Assembly: GCA_025060295.1 (NCBI GenBank)
Contig: JANXCH010000023.1
Location: 1 to 64,000, forward strand
From: Dehalococcoidia bacterium
Lineage (GTDB): Bacteria > Chloroflexota > Dehalococcoidia > Lucifugimonadales > HRBIN23
Direction: 5' to 3'
Length of the DNA: 64,000 nt
The position numbers and the translations under genes are program-made. The notes under the pieces were generated by a model. The model did no database searches and was not told the origin of the DNA. It saw nothing but the letters and a program-made list of their open reading frames with translations. This document shows positions 1 to 8,783 of the stretch, piece by piece (position 1 is the stretch's first letter; each line of letters starts with the position of its first letter).

Positions 1-44
1 TCGTGGGAGTGATGAAACTATCTCCTCTCCGCCTTTCCTCGAGC

Positions 45-1112
45 TTAGTCATTTTTAGGCTCTTTAACCCCCACTTGCGGTAGGGCAGACTCAACAGGTT
101 TGTGAGATTTTAAATAAGCCGAAGCACCGAGCAGTTTGCTGATGAGGTTGCGGAGATTGGCCGTAGCGTTATTGAGCATAGTCACAGCCCTCTGGACTTT
201 GTTATCCAGCTCATCCTGCAGTTGTTTCAGATGTCTTTCTATTTCGCTACAGTAGTTCTGTATTTGTTCTACATCAATGGAGTGCGCTGTTTGCTGATGC
301 AAATGATAAAGGGTGAGAATGTAAAAAATGGCAGCACTGTAGGGCAAGAGTAAAACACGCTGCTGGTACGCTTCCCAGTGAGCACGACGGCAAACCGCAT
401 ACACGGCATCGGGCACCGCTGCAATAGCCAAATTCACGGTAACGGAGGTGTCAATGTATTTGCTTACTTCCCGAGCACGATCCACTACGATCTCCTCAAT
501 TTGCATGAGAAGTTTTTCCCGGCTGGCCTTGTCGGTTTCCCGTTCGAGCCGTTCTAAATACTCGGCAGAAGTCCATTTAGAATCTATGGGAACGCGTTTA
601 CCATTGGCCAAAATTAAGGCGAACTCCACAGGTCTCCCATTCACACGGAAATTAGTTTCCACTACATCCGGAGGGAGCTGCTTGAAAACTTCTGCAAGGA
701 GGTTCTCGCCGGCTTGGCCCCGGGCGCGCCCGCCCACCAGAACGGCTTCTATACGCCGCACGCTTTCGCTGAAATCCTGTTCCCAACGGATACGGGCTTC
801 TAACTGCGTTTTGAGGGTAAGCAAGTGCTGGTGCGCTTCTTGGATATCTTTTTTCAAGACATCTTTGACCCCTGCTGTTGTTTCCACCATCTTGGTTTCC
901 AGGGCCTGCAGACCTTTTGCGAGATCGAAGACAGTATTGCGTAAGCCCTCGTGGGCAGAGGCTAAAGCGTCTATCTTGGCCTTCAGGGCTTCAATATCCC
1001 GAGCCGCAGTGAGGATAGGGGCATCGGGGGAAGGTTCGGAGGTTGATTTCCTTCCCCGCATGAGCCACAAGAGAAGGACAATCACACCCACCAGGAGGAT
1101 TACAGCCATCAT
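45..1112 (-). CDS. rmuC: DNA recombination protein RmuC family
   Basis: This 355-residue protein has the classic RmuC layout: one N-terminal membrane segment (about residues 2-19, hydrophobic and ending in Arg-Gly-Arg), a long charged coiled-coil stretch (about 35-135) and the conserved RmuC nuclease-like core (about 130-320), with motifs such as RARGQAGE and ANGKRVPIDSKW. Family knowledge: RmuC limits inversions at short inverted repeats and is predicted to be a PD-(D/E)XK-type nuclease. Two adjacent ATG codons (1112 and 1109) follow a GGAGCGGGG ribosome binding site, so the exact start is uncertain by one residue. It lies 40 nt downstream of the acyl-CoA mutase gene on the same strand and may share its transcript. 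Nothing looks broken. The function in this organism is inferred from the family. Confidence 0.88.
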   Translation of the reverse strand: MMAVILLVGVIVLLLWLMRGRKSTSEPSPDAPILTAARDIEALKAKIDALASAHEGLRNTVFDLAKGLQALETKMVETTAGVKDVLKKDIQEAHQHLLTLKTQLEARIRWEQDFSESVRRIEAVLVGGRARGQAGENLLAEVFKQLPPDVVETNFRVNGRPVEFALILANGKRVPIDSKWTSAEYLERLERETDKASREKLLMQIEEIVVDRAREVSKYIDTSVTVNLAIAAVPDAVYAVCRRAHWEAYQQRVLLLPYSAAIFYILTLYHLHQQTAHSIDVEQIQNYCSEIERHLKQLQDELDNKVQRAVTMLNNATANLRNLISKLLGASAYLKSHKPVESALPQVGVKEPKND

Positions 1113-1152
1113 CCCCGCTCCTTTTGGTGGAGAATGAGGCCTCGTCTACTGT

Positions 1153-2787
1153 CTACACCCCTGCGGGGTGCTTCTGCTCCCCGAACACCCGCCGCAACAC
1201 ATCGCACATCTCCCCGATGGTGCAGTAGGCCTCCACGCATTCCAGAATGGCCGGCACCGTGTTTTCGTCCGAGCGGGCCACCTCCTCCAGGCGGGCCAGG
1301 GTGCGTTGCACCCGGAGGTTGTCCCGCCGCCGACGCACCTCGTGCAGGCGCTCTATCTGCCGGCGCACCGCCTCCGGGGAGATGCGCAAAATGTCTTTGG
1401 GGGGTGGCTCCTCTATGGTAAAGCGGTTCACCCCCACGATGACTGCCCGCCCCTGTTCCACCGCCTCCTGGAAGCGATACGCCGATTCGTGAATCTCCCT
1501 CTGCTGGTAGCCCCGTTCCAGGGCAGCCAAAGCCCCGCCCAGTTCCTCTATCTTGTCCAGGTAGCGTTGGGCCTCTTGCTCCAGGCGGGTCGTCAGCCAC
1601 TCCACATAATAGGATCCCCCCAGGGGGTCCACCACATCGGCTACGCCACTCTCGTAGGCCAGGATTTGCTGGGTGCGCAGGCTCAGACGCACCGCCTCCT
1701 CGGTGGGGAGGGCCAGGGCCTCATCGTAGGAGTTGACATGCAGGCTCTGGGTGCCCCCTAGCACGGCTGCCAAAGCCTGGATGGTGCAGCGGATGACATT
1801 GTTCAAAGGCTGTTGGGCCGTCAGGGTAACGCCTGCCGTTTGGGTATGGAAGCGCAGAAGCCAGGAGCGGGGGTCTTGGGCCTGGAAGCGCTCCCGCATA
1901 ATACGTGCCCACATACGGCGCGCCGCCCGGAACTTGGCCACCTCCTCGAAAAGGTTGTTGTGGGCGGCGAAGAAAAAGGACAGGCGCGGGGCGAAGTCGT
2001 CAATCCGTAGGCCAGCGCCCAAGGCCGCTTGGACGTATTCTATGGCGTTGGCGAAGGTGAAGGCCAACTCCTGCACCGCCGTGGCCCCCGCCTCCCGCAT
2101 GTGGTAGCCACTGATGCTGATGGTGTTCCATTTGGGCATGTGCTGGGCACAGTATTTGAACACATCCACCACCAACCGCATGGAGGGACGGGGAGGATAG
2201 ATATAGGTGCCCCGGGCGATGTACTCCTTCAGGATGTCGTTCTGAATGGTGCCGCTGAGGGCCTCCTGGGGCACCCCCTGCTGTTTGGCCACGGCAATGT
2301 AAAACGCCAGCAGGATGGATGCTGTGGCGTTAATGGTCATGGAGGTGGTTACCTTGTCCAGGGGGATCCCCTCCAGCAGGATCTCCATGTCCCGCAGGGA
2401 GGAGATGGGGACCCCCACCTTGCCCACCTCCCCCAAAGCCATGGGGTGGTCGGAGTCGTAGCCCATCTGGGTGGGCAGGTCAAAGGCGATGGACAGCCCC
2501 GTCTGCCCCTGCTGAAGGAGGTAGTGGTAACGACGATTGGACTCCTCGGCCGTGGCGTAGCCGGCGTACTGGCGCATGGTCCAGTGCCTGCCCCGATACA
2601 TGGTGGGGTGGATGCCCCGGGTATAGGGGTATTGGCCGGGCGGGCCCAGGTCGCGGGCCTCGTCAAATCCGATTTCCTGCAGATCAGCGGAGGTGTAGAC
2701 CGTCTTGAGGGGGATGCCCGAGGGGTTCTCTACAGTCTCCGGAGGTTTGGAGTTGGGCGAAGCGGGGCGGTTGACGGGTGCCGACAT
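1153..2787 (-). CDS. Methylmalonyl-CoA mutase family, large (catalytic) subunit without B12 domain
   Basis: 544 residues forming the substrate-binding TIM barrel of the adenosylcobalamin acyl-CoA mutases. Visible motifs include [52 protein letters not shown] and [15 protein letters not shown]. The protein ends after the barrel, so the cobalamin-binding domain (DxHxxG) must be a separate subunit encoded elsewhere, as in archaeal-type two-subunit mutases. The active-site loop reads [12 protein letters not shown], closer to isobutyryl-CoA mutase-like members than to the QTSGWSLT of classical methylmalonyl-CoA mutase, while RQY keeps the Tyr typical of methylmalonyl-CoA mutase. Substrate is therefore methylmalonyl-CoA or a related branched acyl-CoA. 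The ATG follows an AGGAGG site. VOC proteins at 8421 and 26069 could be epimerase candidates, but that link is weak. Confidence 0.9.
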   Translation of the reverse strand: MSAPVNRPASPNSKPPETVENPSGIPLKTVYTSADLQEIGFDEARDLGPPGQYPYTRGIHPTMYRGRHWTMRQYAGYATAEESNRRYHYLLQQGQTGLSIAFDLPTQMGYDSDHPMALGEVGKVGVPISSLRDMEILLEGIPLDKVTTSMTINATASILLAFYIAVAKQQGVPQEALSGTIQNDILKEYIARGTYIYPPRPSMRLVVDVFKYCAQHMPKWNTISISGYHMREAGATAVQELAFTFANAIEYVQAALGAGLRIDDFAPRLSFFFAAHNNLFEEVAKFRAARRMWARIMRERFQAQDPRSWLLRFHTQTAGVTLTAQQPLNNVIRCTIQALAAVLGGTQSLHVNSYDEALALPTEEAVRLSLRTQQILAYESGVADVVDPLGGSYYVEWLTTRLEQEAQRYLDKIEELGGALAALERGYQQREIHESAYRFQEAVEQGRAVIVGVNRFTIEEPPPKDILRISPEAVRRQIERLHEVRRRRDNLRVQRTLARLEEVARSDENTVPAILECVEAYCTIGEMCDVLRRVFGEQKHPAGV

Positions 2788-3004
2788 GGAGGCCTCCTCT
2801 GGGTGTCGCCACCAGTGTAGGGGAGCGGGAAGGCGGTGTCAAAAGGGAGGCTCCTTCCGCCCTACGGCAAGGGAGGTGGGGCTCTTCTGTTCACACAGTC
2901 AGCCGTCCCCACAGAAAATGCTGGAGCACCCAGCACCCCCATCGCGCACAAAGAGGTTGCCCTCTGGGGGGAGCTGGGGCATCTCCAGCTGGACGGGAGC
3001 GCCT

Positions 3005-3214
3005 TTAGCCCTTGGCCTCACCCGCCTTCTTGAATCCCAGGGGCCTCAGCACCAGGTCCGAAGGGCAGCGGTCGGTGAAGGCTTCTTGCAGTTTCACGAC
3101 CCCCATTACAGCCACCAACGCCAGCCCTACGGGTGTGCTGACCCATAAGGCGATGGCAGCGGATGCCAAGAGCACAATCCCTTGCGCTACAGCGCGCGCC
3201 TGATGCAGTGTCAT
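3005..3214 (-). CDS. Small DUF2892-like (YgaP transmembrane-domain) membrane protein
   Basis: A 69-residue protein with two hydrophobic segments (roughly 12-28 and 30-42) followed by FTDRCPSDLVLRPLGFKK, which resembles the conserved CPxxxxxG tail of the DUF2892/YgaP-like membrane family. I chose the ATG at 3214 over one 39 bases upstream because CAGGGGGGTG lies directly before it at ribosome-binding distance. Its role is unknown; in other bacteria this domain accompanies rhodanese domains, which are absent here. It faces away from lysC and sits alone, separated from the mutase gene by a 217-nt stretch in which I see no gene. Confidence 0.6.
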   Translation of the reverse strand: MTLHQARAVAQGIVLLASAAIALWVSTPVGLALVAVMGVVKLQEAFTDRCPSDLVLRPLGFKKAGEAKG

Positions 3215-3371
3215 GGCACCCCCCTGTGCGGTGCAGGTTGGCTCCACCGTCACTGAGCTCCCATGCGCAGACTACTGACCCAGCGGAGTTTCTGTCAAGG
3301 CTAAACCTTTCTGCTGGTGGGGCGAAAGGACGCAAACAGCAAGGATTCCACCCTTTCCAGACGGGTGTCTG

Positions 3372-3401
3372 TTCGCTCAGCGGCCCCCGTTATCCTACAA
3401 T
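3372..3401 (+). promoter_or_regulatory. Candidate sigma70-like promoter of lysC
   Basis: A weak -35 TTCGCT (3372-3377) and a good -10 TACAAT (3396-3401) are separated by 18 nt. The start codon lies about 84 nt downstream, leaving a short leader in which I cannot see a lysine riboswitch-sized structure. Confidence 0.4.
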
Positions 3402-3484
3402 AGAGGTGAGAGTCATCGCTGAAAGCCCCACGCAGGCTACCCCCTCGACATAGAGAGGATCACGATAGGAGGCAAGGATAGGGG

Positions 3485-4708
3485 ATGGCGCTTCTGGTGC
3501 AGAAATACGGAGGCAGTTCCCTGGCCGATGCCGAGAAGATACGCCACGTGGCCCGGCGCATCGGGGCCACCCGCGAGAAGGGCCACCAGGTCGTAGCGGT
3601 TTGCTCGGCCATGGGCGATACCACCGACGACCTCATCAAACTGGCCTATACGGTGAGCCCCCGTCCCGACCCCCGGGAGCTGGATTTGCTCCTGTCCACG
3701 GGGGAAATTGTCTCCTGCACCCTGGTGGCCATGGCTTTGACGGGCATGGGCTACCCCGCCGTAAGCCTGACAGGTTTCCAGGCGGGCATCCGCACCGAAC
3801 GCCTGTATGGCAAGGCGCGCATCGCCCACATTGATCCCCAGCGCATTCAGCGAGAACTGCAGCAGGGCAAAATCGTCATCGTGGCGGGCTTCCAGGGCTT
3901 TACCGAGGATATGGACATTACCACGCTGGGGCGCGGGGGGTCTGATACCACGGCTGTGGCTTTGGCTGTGGCGCTGGGGGCGGAGCGATGTGAAATCTAC
4001 ACTGATGTGGAGGGCATCTATACCGCCGACCCCCGCATCGTTCCTGAAGCCCGCAAACTGAAGGAGATTGACTATGAGGAGATGCTGGAACTGGCGGTGT
4101 CGGGGGCGAAGATGCAGCCCCGTTCCATCGAGTTGGCTGCCCTCTACCGGGTGCCGGTGCTGGTGGCCGGCACCTTCTCGGAGGCGCCCGGCACCTTAAT
4201 TCACGGAGAGGTAAGCATGGAACTGCGTGAGCGCGTGCGTGGTGTGGCTTATGATACCAATGTGGCCAAAATCACCGTGCTGGGGGTGCCCGATCGTCCA
4301 GGCATCGCCGCTGCCCTTTTTGAGCCTTTGGCTAAGGTGGGCATTAGCGTGGATGTCATCGTGCAAAACGCCTCCGTGGAGGGGCTGACCGACCTGAGTT
4401 TCACCGTCGCTCGCTCGGATCTGCCCAAGGCTTTGGAGGTGGTGCGCCCCGTCGCCCAGGCGATAGGCGCGCGGGGTGTGCACAGCGATGCCCATATGGC
4501 CAAAGTGAGCGTCGTGGGCACCGGGATGCAAAACGCCCCGGGCTATGCCTCCCGCATGTTCCGCGCCCTGGCCGATGCCAACATCAATATTGAAATGATC
4601 ACGACCTCAGAAATTCGTATCACCTGCATTGTGCGGGAGGAGAGGGTGAAAGAGGCGGTGCGCGCCCTGCACAAGGCCTTCCGCCTGGACGAGGGGGGGA
4701 ACACCTAG
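3485..4708 (+). CDS. lysC: Aspartate kinase
   Basis: 407 residues, the usual length of monofunctional aspartokinase II/III-type enzymes. It phosphorylates aspartate in the first step toward lysine, threonine, methionine and diaminopimelate. The kinase domain begins with KYGGSSLAD (about 7-15) and contains FTEDMDITTLGRGGSDTT (about 140-157) and TDVEGIYTADPRIV. Two C-terminal ACT domains (about 260-335 and 340-405) should bind the feedback inhibitor. ATG 3485 follows AGGAGG at a rather long spacing. An in-frame ATG at 4217 is preceded by GGAGAGG with 5 nt spacing; it would give a 163-residue ACT-only product, the arrangement known for alpha2beta2 aspartokinases of Bacillus and Corynebacterium. 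The P-type ATPase gene follows on the same strand. Confidence 0.95.
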   Translation: MALLVQKYGGSSLADAEKIRHVARRIGATREKGHQVVAVCSAMGDTTDDLIKLAYTVSPRPDPRELDLLLSTGEIVSCTLVAMALTGMGYPAVSLTGFQAGIRTERLYGKARIAHIDPQRIQRELQQGKIVIVAGFQGFTEDMDITTLGRGGSDTTAVALAVALGAERCEIYTDVEGIYTADPRIVPEARKLKEIDYEEMLELAVSGAKMQPRSIELAALYRVPVLVAGTFSEAPGTLIHGEVSMELRERVRGVAYDTNVAKITVLGVPDRPGIAAALFEPLAKVGISVDVIVQNASVEGLTDLSFTVARSDLPKALEVVRPVAQAIGARGVHSDAHMAKVSVVGTGMQNAPGYASRMFRALADANINIEMITTSEIRITCIVREERVKEAVRALHKAFRLDEGGNT

Positions 4709-4753
4709 CTTGCCTGTCTATCCTGTTTGCTGGTGGACGCAGGCACCCGTGCG

Positions 4754-7450
4754 ATGCGCACCCAGTCGGCAGTGGCCAGGGGCGAGGAGTCCCTGTGGTA
4801 TGCCCTCCCGGCGGAGGACATCGCGGCCCGTTTCGGCACCCATCTCACTGATGGCCTGACCCGCACCGAGGCCGAGGAGCGCCTGCGCCAGTATGGGCCG
4901 AATACTTTAACCGTGGGACGGGGGGTAAGTGTCTGGGCGGTCCTGCTCCACCAATTCACCAGCCCCCTCATCTACCTGCTCCTGGCGGCCCTGGCCATTA
5001 CCCTGCTCATTCAACATTGGACGGATGCGGCTGTCATCGGGGCGGTGCTGGTCATCAACACCACGGTGGGCTTTATCCAGGAGTATCGCGCCGAACGGGC
5101 CATGCAGGCCCTTTTGGCCCTGGTGGCCCCCATGGCCACGGTGGTGCGAGACGGCGTAGAGCACGAGGTGCCCAGCAGTGCTGTGGTGCCAGGCGACCTG
5201 GTCGTGGTGAGGGGGGGCGACATCGTCCCCGCCGACCTACGCCTGGTGCGCGCCACCCGCCTGGAAATAGACGAGTCCTTGCTCACGGGGGAGTCCACAC
5301 CCGTCTCCAAGGGGACGGAGCCGTTGCCCGCCAGCCGTCCTATCCCTCTGGCCGAGCGACGCAATATGGCTTTTATGGGCACGGTGGTCACCGCGGGGCG
5401 CGGGGTGGGGGTGGTGGTGGCCACTGGCTCGGCCACCCAAGTGGGCCACATCGCCCAGAGCATTCAGCGCATCGGCCGCCAGGAGGTCCCCCTGCAACGT
5501 CGACTAGCGTCGTTGGGGCGGTTCATCACCTTTACCGTGATCGGTGCGGGCCTGGTGGTGCTGGTGTGGAGCCTCTTGGTCGGTTCATCGTTCCAAGAGG
5601 CCCTCCTGACCACTGTGGCCATGACCGTGGCCGTGGTGCCCGAGGGGTTGCCCGTGGCCGTGACCATCGCTTTGGCGGTGGGGGTGCGGCGGATGGCGCG
5701 CCGGCGCGCCATCGTGCGCCGATTGGCAGCGGTGGAGACCCTGGGCAGTTGCACCGTGGTGGTCTCCGACAAGACGGGCACCCTCACGGAGAACTCTATG
5801 ACGGTGCAACGCATCTGGGCAGGGGGGGAGACCTTTGCCCTCACAGGCAGTGGGCGCAGTCTGCGCGGGGAGGTGCAGAAGGACGGCCAAAAGGTTTCCA
5901 TCACCGAGGGTAGCCCCCTGTATTGGACGCTGGTGGCGGGCGTGATGACCAACGAGGCGTCTGTAACCCCTGCGGGGGATACCTATGAGGGGCGCGGGGA
6001 TCCCACCGAGGTGGCCCTGCTGGTGGCCGGCGCGAAGGTCGGCCTGTGGCGGCGGGCATTGCTGGAGCGCTACCCCCTGGTAACGGAGATACCTTTTGAT
6101 CCGCCCCGACAGTTTTCGGCGAGTATTCACCACGACGGCTCCACCGAACGGGTGTTCGTCAAAGGTGCCCCCGAACGCGTCCTGGCTATGTGCGATGCCT
6201 TGCTTACCCCCGATGGCCCGCGGTCGCTGGATGCGGCTGGCGTAGCGCAGGTGGCACGCCAGATGGCCAGCGAGGGCTTGCGGGTGTTGGGAATGGCAAT
6301 GGGCATAGGGGAAAAGGCGGTGCACTCCACCCGCGCGGGGACGCCGCAGGGGCTTGTGTTCCTCGGTTTGCAGGGGATGTGGGATCCGCCCCGCCCCGAG
6401 GCGATAGAGGCTCTTCGCGCCGCCCGCCGTGCAGGCATTCGGGTGCTCATGGTAACGGGCGACCACGCCGGCACGGCGGCTGCCATTGCTCAACGCATGG
6501 GGTTGACGTCCTCGTCCCCTCGCGTAGTGACCGGGGCAGACCTGGAGGGGATGGCGGATTCCACGCTGGAGCAGGTGATGCGGGAGGTGGTGGTGTTCGC
6601 GCGGGTTACCCCCCAGCAGAAGTTGCGCATCGTAGAGGCCTTGCGCCGTCAGGGGGAGGTGGTGGCGGTAACAGGGGACGGAGTGAACGATGCCCCCGCG
6701 TTGAAGTCGGCGCATATCGGGGTCGCTATGGGGCGCAGCGGCACCGCGGTGGCGAAAGAGGCCAGCGATATCGTCTTGGTGGACGATAACTTCGCCACCA
6801 TTTACGCCGCTATTGAAGAGGGGCGCACCTCCTTCGCCAACATCCGCAAGGTAACCTTTTTCCTCGTCTCCACGGGCGTAGGGGCGTTGATATCCATTTT
6901 TGCGGCTTTGGCGTTGGGCATGCCTATCCCCTACCTGCCGGCGCAACTCCTGTGGCTCAACCTGGTAACCAACGGCGTACAGGATGTGGCGTTGGCCTTT
7001 GAGCCTGGGGAAAGGTGGTTCGTGCACCAACCGCCGCGTCCGCCCAACGAGCCAATTCTCAACCGTCGCATACTGGAGCGTACGGTCTTGGTGGGGCTGG
7101 TGTTGGCAGCGGGCACACTGGGACTGTTCGCCTGGGAACTGGGGCGGGGGGCCGACCTGGATTACGCCCGCGTGACGGCCCTGACCACGATGGTGCTGTT
7201 CCAGAACTTCAATGTGGGCAACAGCCGGTCGGAGCGTTTGTCGGCCTTCGCCTTGAACCCGTTGCGTAACCCGTTCCTGTTCGTGGGCACCGTGGGGGCG
7301 GTGGCGTTGCACATCGGGGCGATGCATTTCGGCCCCACCCAGTTCGTGCTCGGTCTTCAGCCCCTGAGCCTGGAGTCGTGGTTGCGCATCCTTCCGGTCG
7401 CGGTGAGCGTGGTTCTGGTGGTGGAGGTTCATAAACTTTTGCGGCGGTAA
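4754..7450 (+). CDS. Cation-translocating P-type (P2-like) ATPase
   Basis: About 898 residues with every hallmark of a P-type pump: an N-terminal cation-ATPase domain (TDGLTRTEAEERL), the actuator LTGEST loop, TM4 motif VPEGLPVAVTIALAVG, phosphorylation site SDKTGTLTEN (Asp about 339), nucleotide-domain KGAPERVL, MVTGDHAGTA and the hinge GDGVNDAPALK. The C-terminal membrane block holds LLWLNLVTNGVQDVALAFE, placing it among P2 pumps related to Ca2+ and Na+/K+ ATPases; the ion cannot be read from this, because the TM6 signature differs from that of SERCA. The start is uncertain: ATG 4754 is taken, while GTG 4733 or TTG 4727 would add 7-9 residues, and none has a convincing ribosome binding site. 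Confidence 0.9.
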   Translation: MRTQSAVARGEESLWYALPAEDIAARFGTHLTDGLTRTEAEERLRQYGPNTLTVGRGVSVWAVLLHQFTSPLIYLLLAALAITLLIQHWTDAAVIGAVLVINTTVGFIQEYRAERAMQALLALVAPMATVVRDGVEHEVPSSAVVPGDLVVVRGGDIVPADLRLVRATRLEIDESLLTGESTPVSKGTEPLPASRPIPLAERRNMAFMGTVVTAGRGVGVVVATGSATQVGHIAQSIQRIGRQEVPLQRRLASLGRFITFTVIGAGLVVLVWSLLVGSSFQEALLTTVAMTVAVVPEGLPVAVTIALAVGVRRMARRRAIVRRLAAVETLGSCTVVVSDKTGTLTENSMTVQRIWAGGETFALTGSGRSLRGEVQKDGQKVSITEGSPLYWTLVAGVMTNEASVTPAGDTYEGRGDPTEVALLVAGAKVGLWRRALLERYPLVTEIPFDPPRQFSASIHHDGSTERVFVKGAPERVLAMCDALLTPDGPRSLDAAGVAQVARQMASEGLRVLGMAMGIGEKAVHSTRAGTPQGLVFLGLQGMWDPPRPEAIEALRAARRAGIRVLMVTGDHAGTAAAIAQRMGLTSSSPRVVTGADLEGMADSTLEQVMREVVVFARVTPQQKLRIVEALRRQGEVVAVTGDGVNDAPALKSAHIGVAMGRSGTAVAKEASDIVLVDDNFATIYAAIEEGRTSFANIRKVTFFLVSTGVGALISIFAALALGMPIPYLPAQLLWLNLVTNGVQDVALAFEPGERWFVHQPPRPPNEPILNRRILERTVLVGLVLAAGTLGLFAWELGRGADLDYARVTALTTMVLFQNFNVGNSRSERLSAFALNPLRNPFLFVGTVGAVALHIGAMHFGPTQFVLGLQPLSLESWLRILPVAVSVVLVVEVHKLLRR

Positions 7451-7502
7451 GGGGAGGGTGAGGTGTTCTGGGAAGTGTGGTCTGTGCTAGGCTAGGAAAG
7501 GT

Positions 7503-8411
7503 ATGGCGTCGTCGGATGTTGCGCCGTTGGGCCCAGGGCAACGGGCCCGGGTGCTGGGCCAGTTGGGGTTGGTGGTGGTGTTGTGGGCCAGCACCTTCCC
7601 GGTGAGCAAAGTGGCCCTGGCCGAGACCACCCCTCTCTTGCTGGCCGGGTTGCGCTATGCGGTCAGCGGGCTTTTCCTGGGGCTGTGGTGGCATCTGCGA
7701 GCTACCCCCCGTCGGGTGGGGAACAAGGTGCCGTGGGGGAGTGTGGTGGCGTTTACCCTGACGGGCGTGGTGGCCTTTAATGCTTTCTTTTACTTGGGGC
7801 TACGCCAGTCCACGGCGGTCAACGGCTCCCTTATTCAGCCCGTTGTTGCGGCGATAATGACGGCTCTGCTGGGGTGGATCATTCTGGGCGAGCGGATGGC
7901 TTCGTGGCGCTATGCCGCTTTCCCTTTGGCGACGGCGGGTGTGGTGTTAGTCATTGTGGGCGCCCCGGCCCGTATGCTAGATCTCTCCACCCTGGTGGGC
8001 AACCTTCTGTTTGTCTTGGCGGGTTCCTCTTTCGCCCTCTCCAACATCGTGGGGAGGCACCTGTTCCAGCGTGTGGCAACTCTGCCGGCGGTTGTGCTGG
8101 CCACTACCCTAGGGGCGGTGGTGCTCCTGCTCCTGGCGGGGGTGGAGGGGGGATGGGGCCGGCTAGACGAGGTGTCGTGGCGGGTGTGGGCGATTGTGCT
8201 CTACATGGGGGTGGGGGCGACAGGTCTGGGGTATCTGTGGTGGTATAGGGGGGTGGAAAGCATCGGGGCCACCCGCACGGGGGTGTTCATCTTTTTGGTG
8301 CCGGTGGTGGGGGCGCTGTTGTCTGTCCTCTTTCTGGGGGAAACGCTCCATCCTGTGCAGGTCGTGGGCGGGGTGCTCGCCCTGGTGGGGGTCGCCTTGG
8401 TTTTGCTGTAG
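7503..8411 (+). CDS. EamA/DMT-superfamily transporter
   Basis: 302 residues, almost entirely hydrophobic, arranged as two repeated EamA domains of about five membrane helices each (roughly 18-150 and 165-300). Landmarks are ASTFPVSKVAL in helix 1, the helix ending in NGSLIQPVVAAIMTALLGW, and the second-repeat ends SIGATRTGVFIFLVPVVGAL and LGETLHPVQVVGG. Family members export amino acids or metabolites, or import sugars or nucleotides; the substrate is unknown here. The ATG lies just downstream of a TAGGCT -10-like hexamer (about 7490). It begins a tight four-gene plus-strand run (8421, 8780, 10094) with gaps of 9 nt or less or overlap, except 18 nt before the last gene. Confidence 0.88.
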   Translation: MASSDVAPLGPGQRARVLGQLGLVVVLWASTFPVSKVALAETTPLLLAGLRYAVSGLFLGLWWHLRATPRRVGNKVPWGSVVAFTLTGVVAFNAFFYLGLRQSTAVNGSLIQPVVAAIMTALLGWIILGERMASWRYAAFPLATAGVVLVIVGAPARMLDLSTLVGNLLFVLAGSSFALSNIVGRHLFQRVATLPAVVLATTLGAVVLLLLAGVEGGWGRLDEVSWRVWAIVLYMGVGATGLGYLWWYRGVESIGATRTGVFIFLVPVVGALLSVLFLGETLHPVQVVGGVLALVGVALVLL

Positions 8412-8420
8412 GGGGTGGGG

Positions 8421-8783
8421 ATGATTGAGAGTATCGCTGGGGTCATTCTGTGGACGGATAACATGGAGGACATGGTGCGTTTCTACCGGGATGCTCTGGG
8501 TTTGAAGGAGCACAGCCGCCACAAAGATTTCGTGGCCTTTGCGGTGTCCCCGGGGGTGCGGTTGAGCGTAGGTCGGCACAGCCAGGTGCAGGGGAAGGCC
8601 CGCGACCCCTTTCGGGTGATGGTGAACTTGCAGGTGGCGGACATCCACGCCGTCTATGAGGAACTGCGCCGGCGGGGGGTGGTCTTCCTGCGTCCGCCGG
8701 AGCGGGAGCATTGGGGTGGGTGGGTGGCCACTTTGCAAGACCCTGACGGCAACATTCTGCAACTTCTCCAACTGCGGGGATGA
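8421..8783 (+). CDS. VOC-fold (glyoxalase/bleomycin-resistance-like) protein
   Basis: 120 residues, the size of a single VOC metalloenzyme unit with two beta-alpha-beta-beta-beta modules. Typical features are the opening IAGVILWTDNMEDMVRFYRDALGL and the closing ATLQDPDGNILQLLQL, which carries the usual metal-ligand Glu/Gln region. The family includes glyoxalases, dioxygenases, epimerases and antibiotic-binding proteins, so no reaction can be assigned. ATG 8421 follows GGGGGTGGGG directly after the stop of the DMT transporter. Its own stop overlaps the ATG of the next gene, implying translational coupling. Confidence 0.8.
   Translation: MIESIAGVILWTDNMEDMVRFYRDALGLKEHSRHKDFVAFAVSPGVRLSVGRHSQVQGKARDPFRVMVNLQVADIHAVYEELRRRGVVFLRPPEREHWGGWVATLQDPDGNILQLLQLRG

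Noticed and set aside
2029-2820. 263-codon plus-strand frame opposite the mutase
   Set aside because: Gly/His/Val-rich antisense translation of the mutase gene; no start signal.
3402-3484. Lysine riboswitch in the lysC leader
   Set aside because: The leader is only about 80 nt and shows none of the long five-helix arrangement of lysine riboswitches.
5585-7432. 615-codon open frame on the minus strand opposite the P-type ATPase
   Set aside because: Composition is His/Gln/Arg-rich and repeats the antisense of a well-defined ATPase; no family motifs and no ribosome binding site. It is a GC-rich shadow frame.
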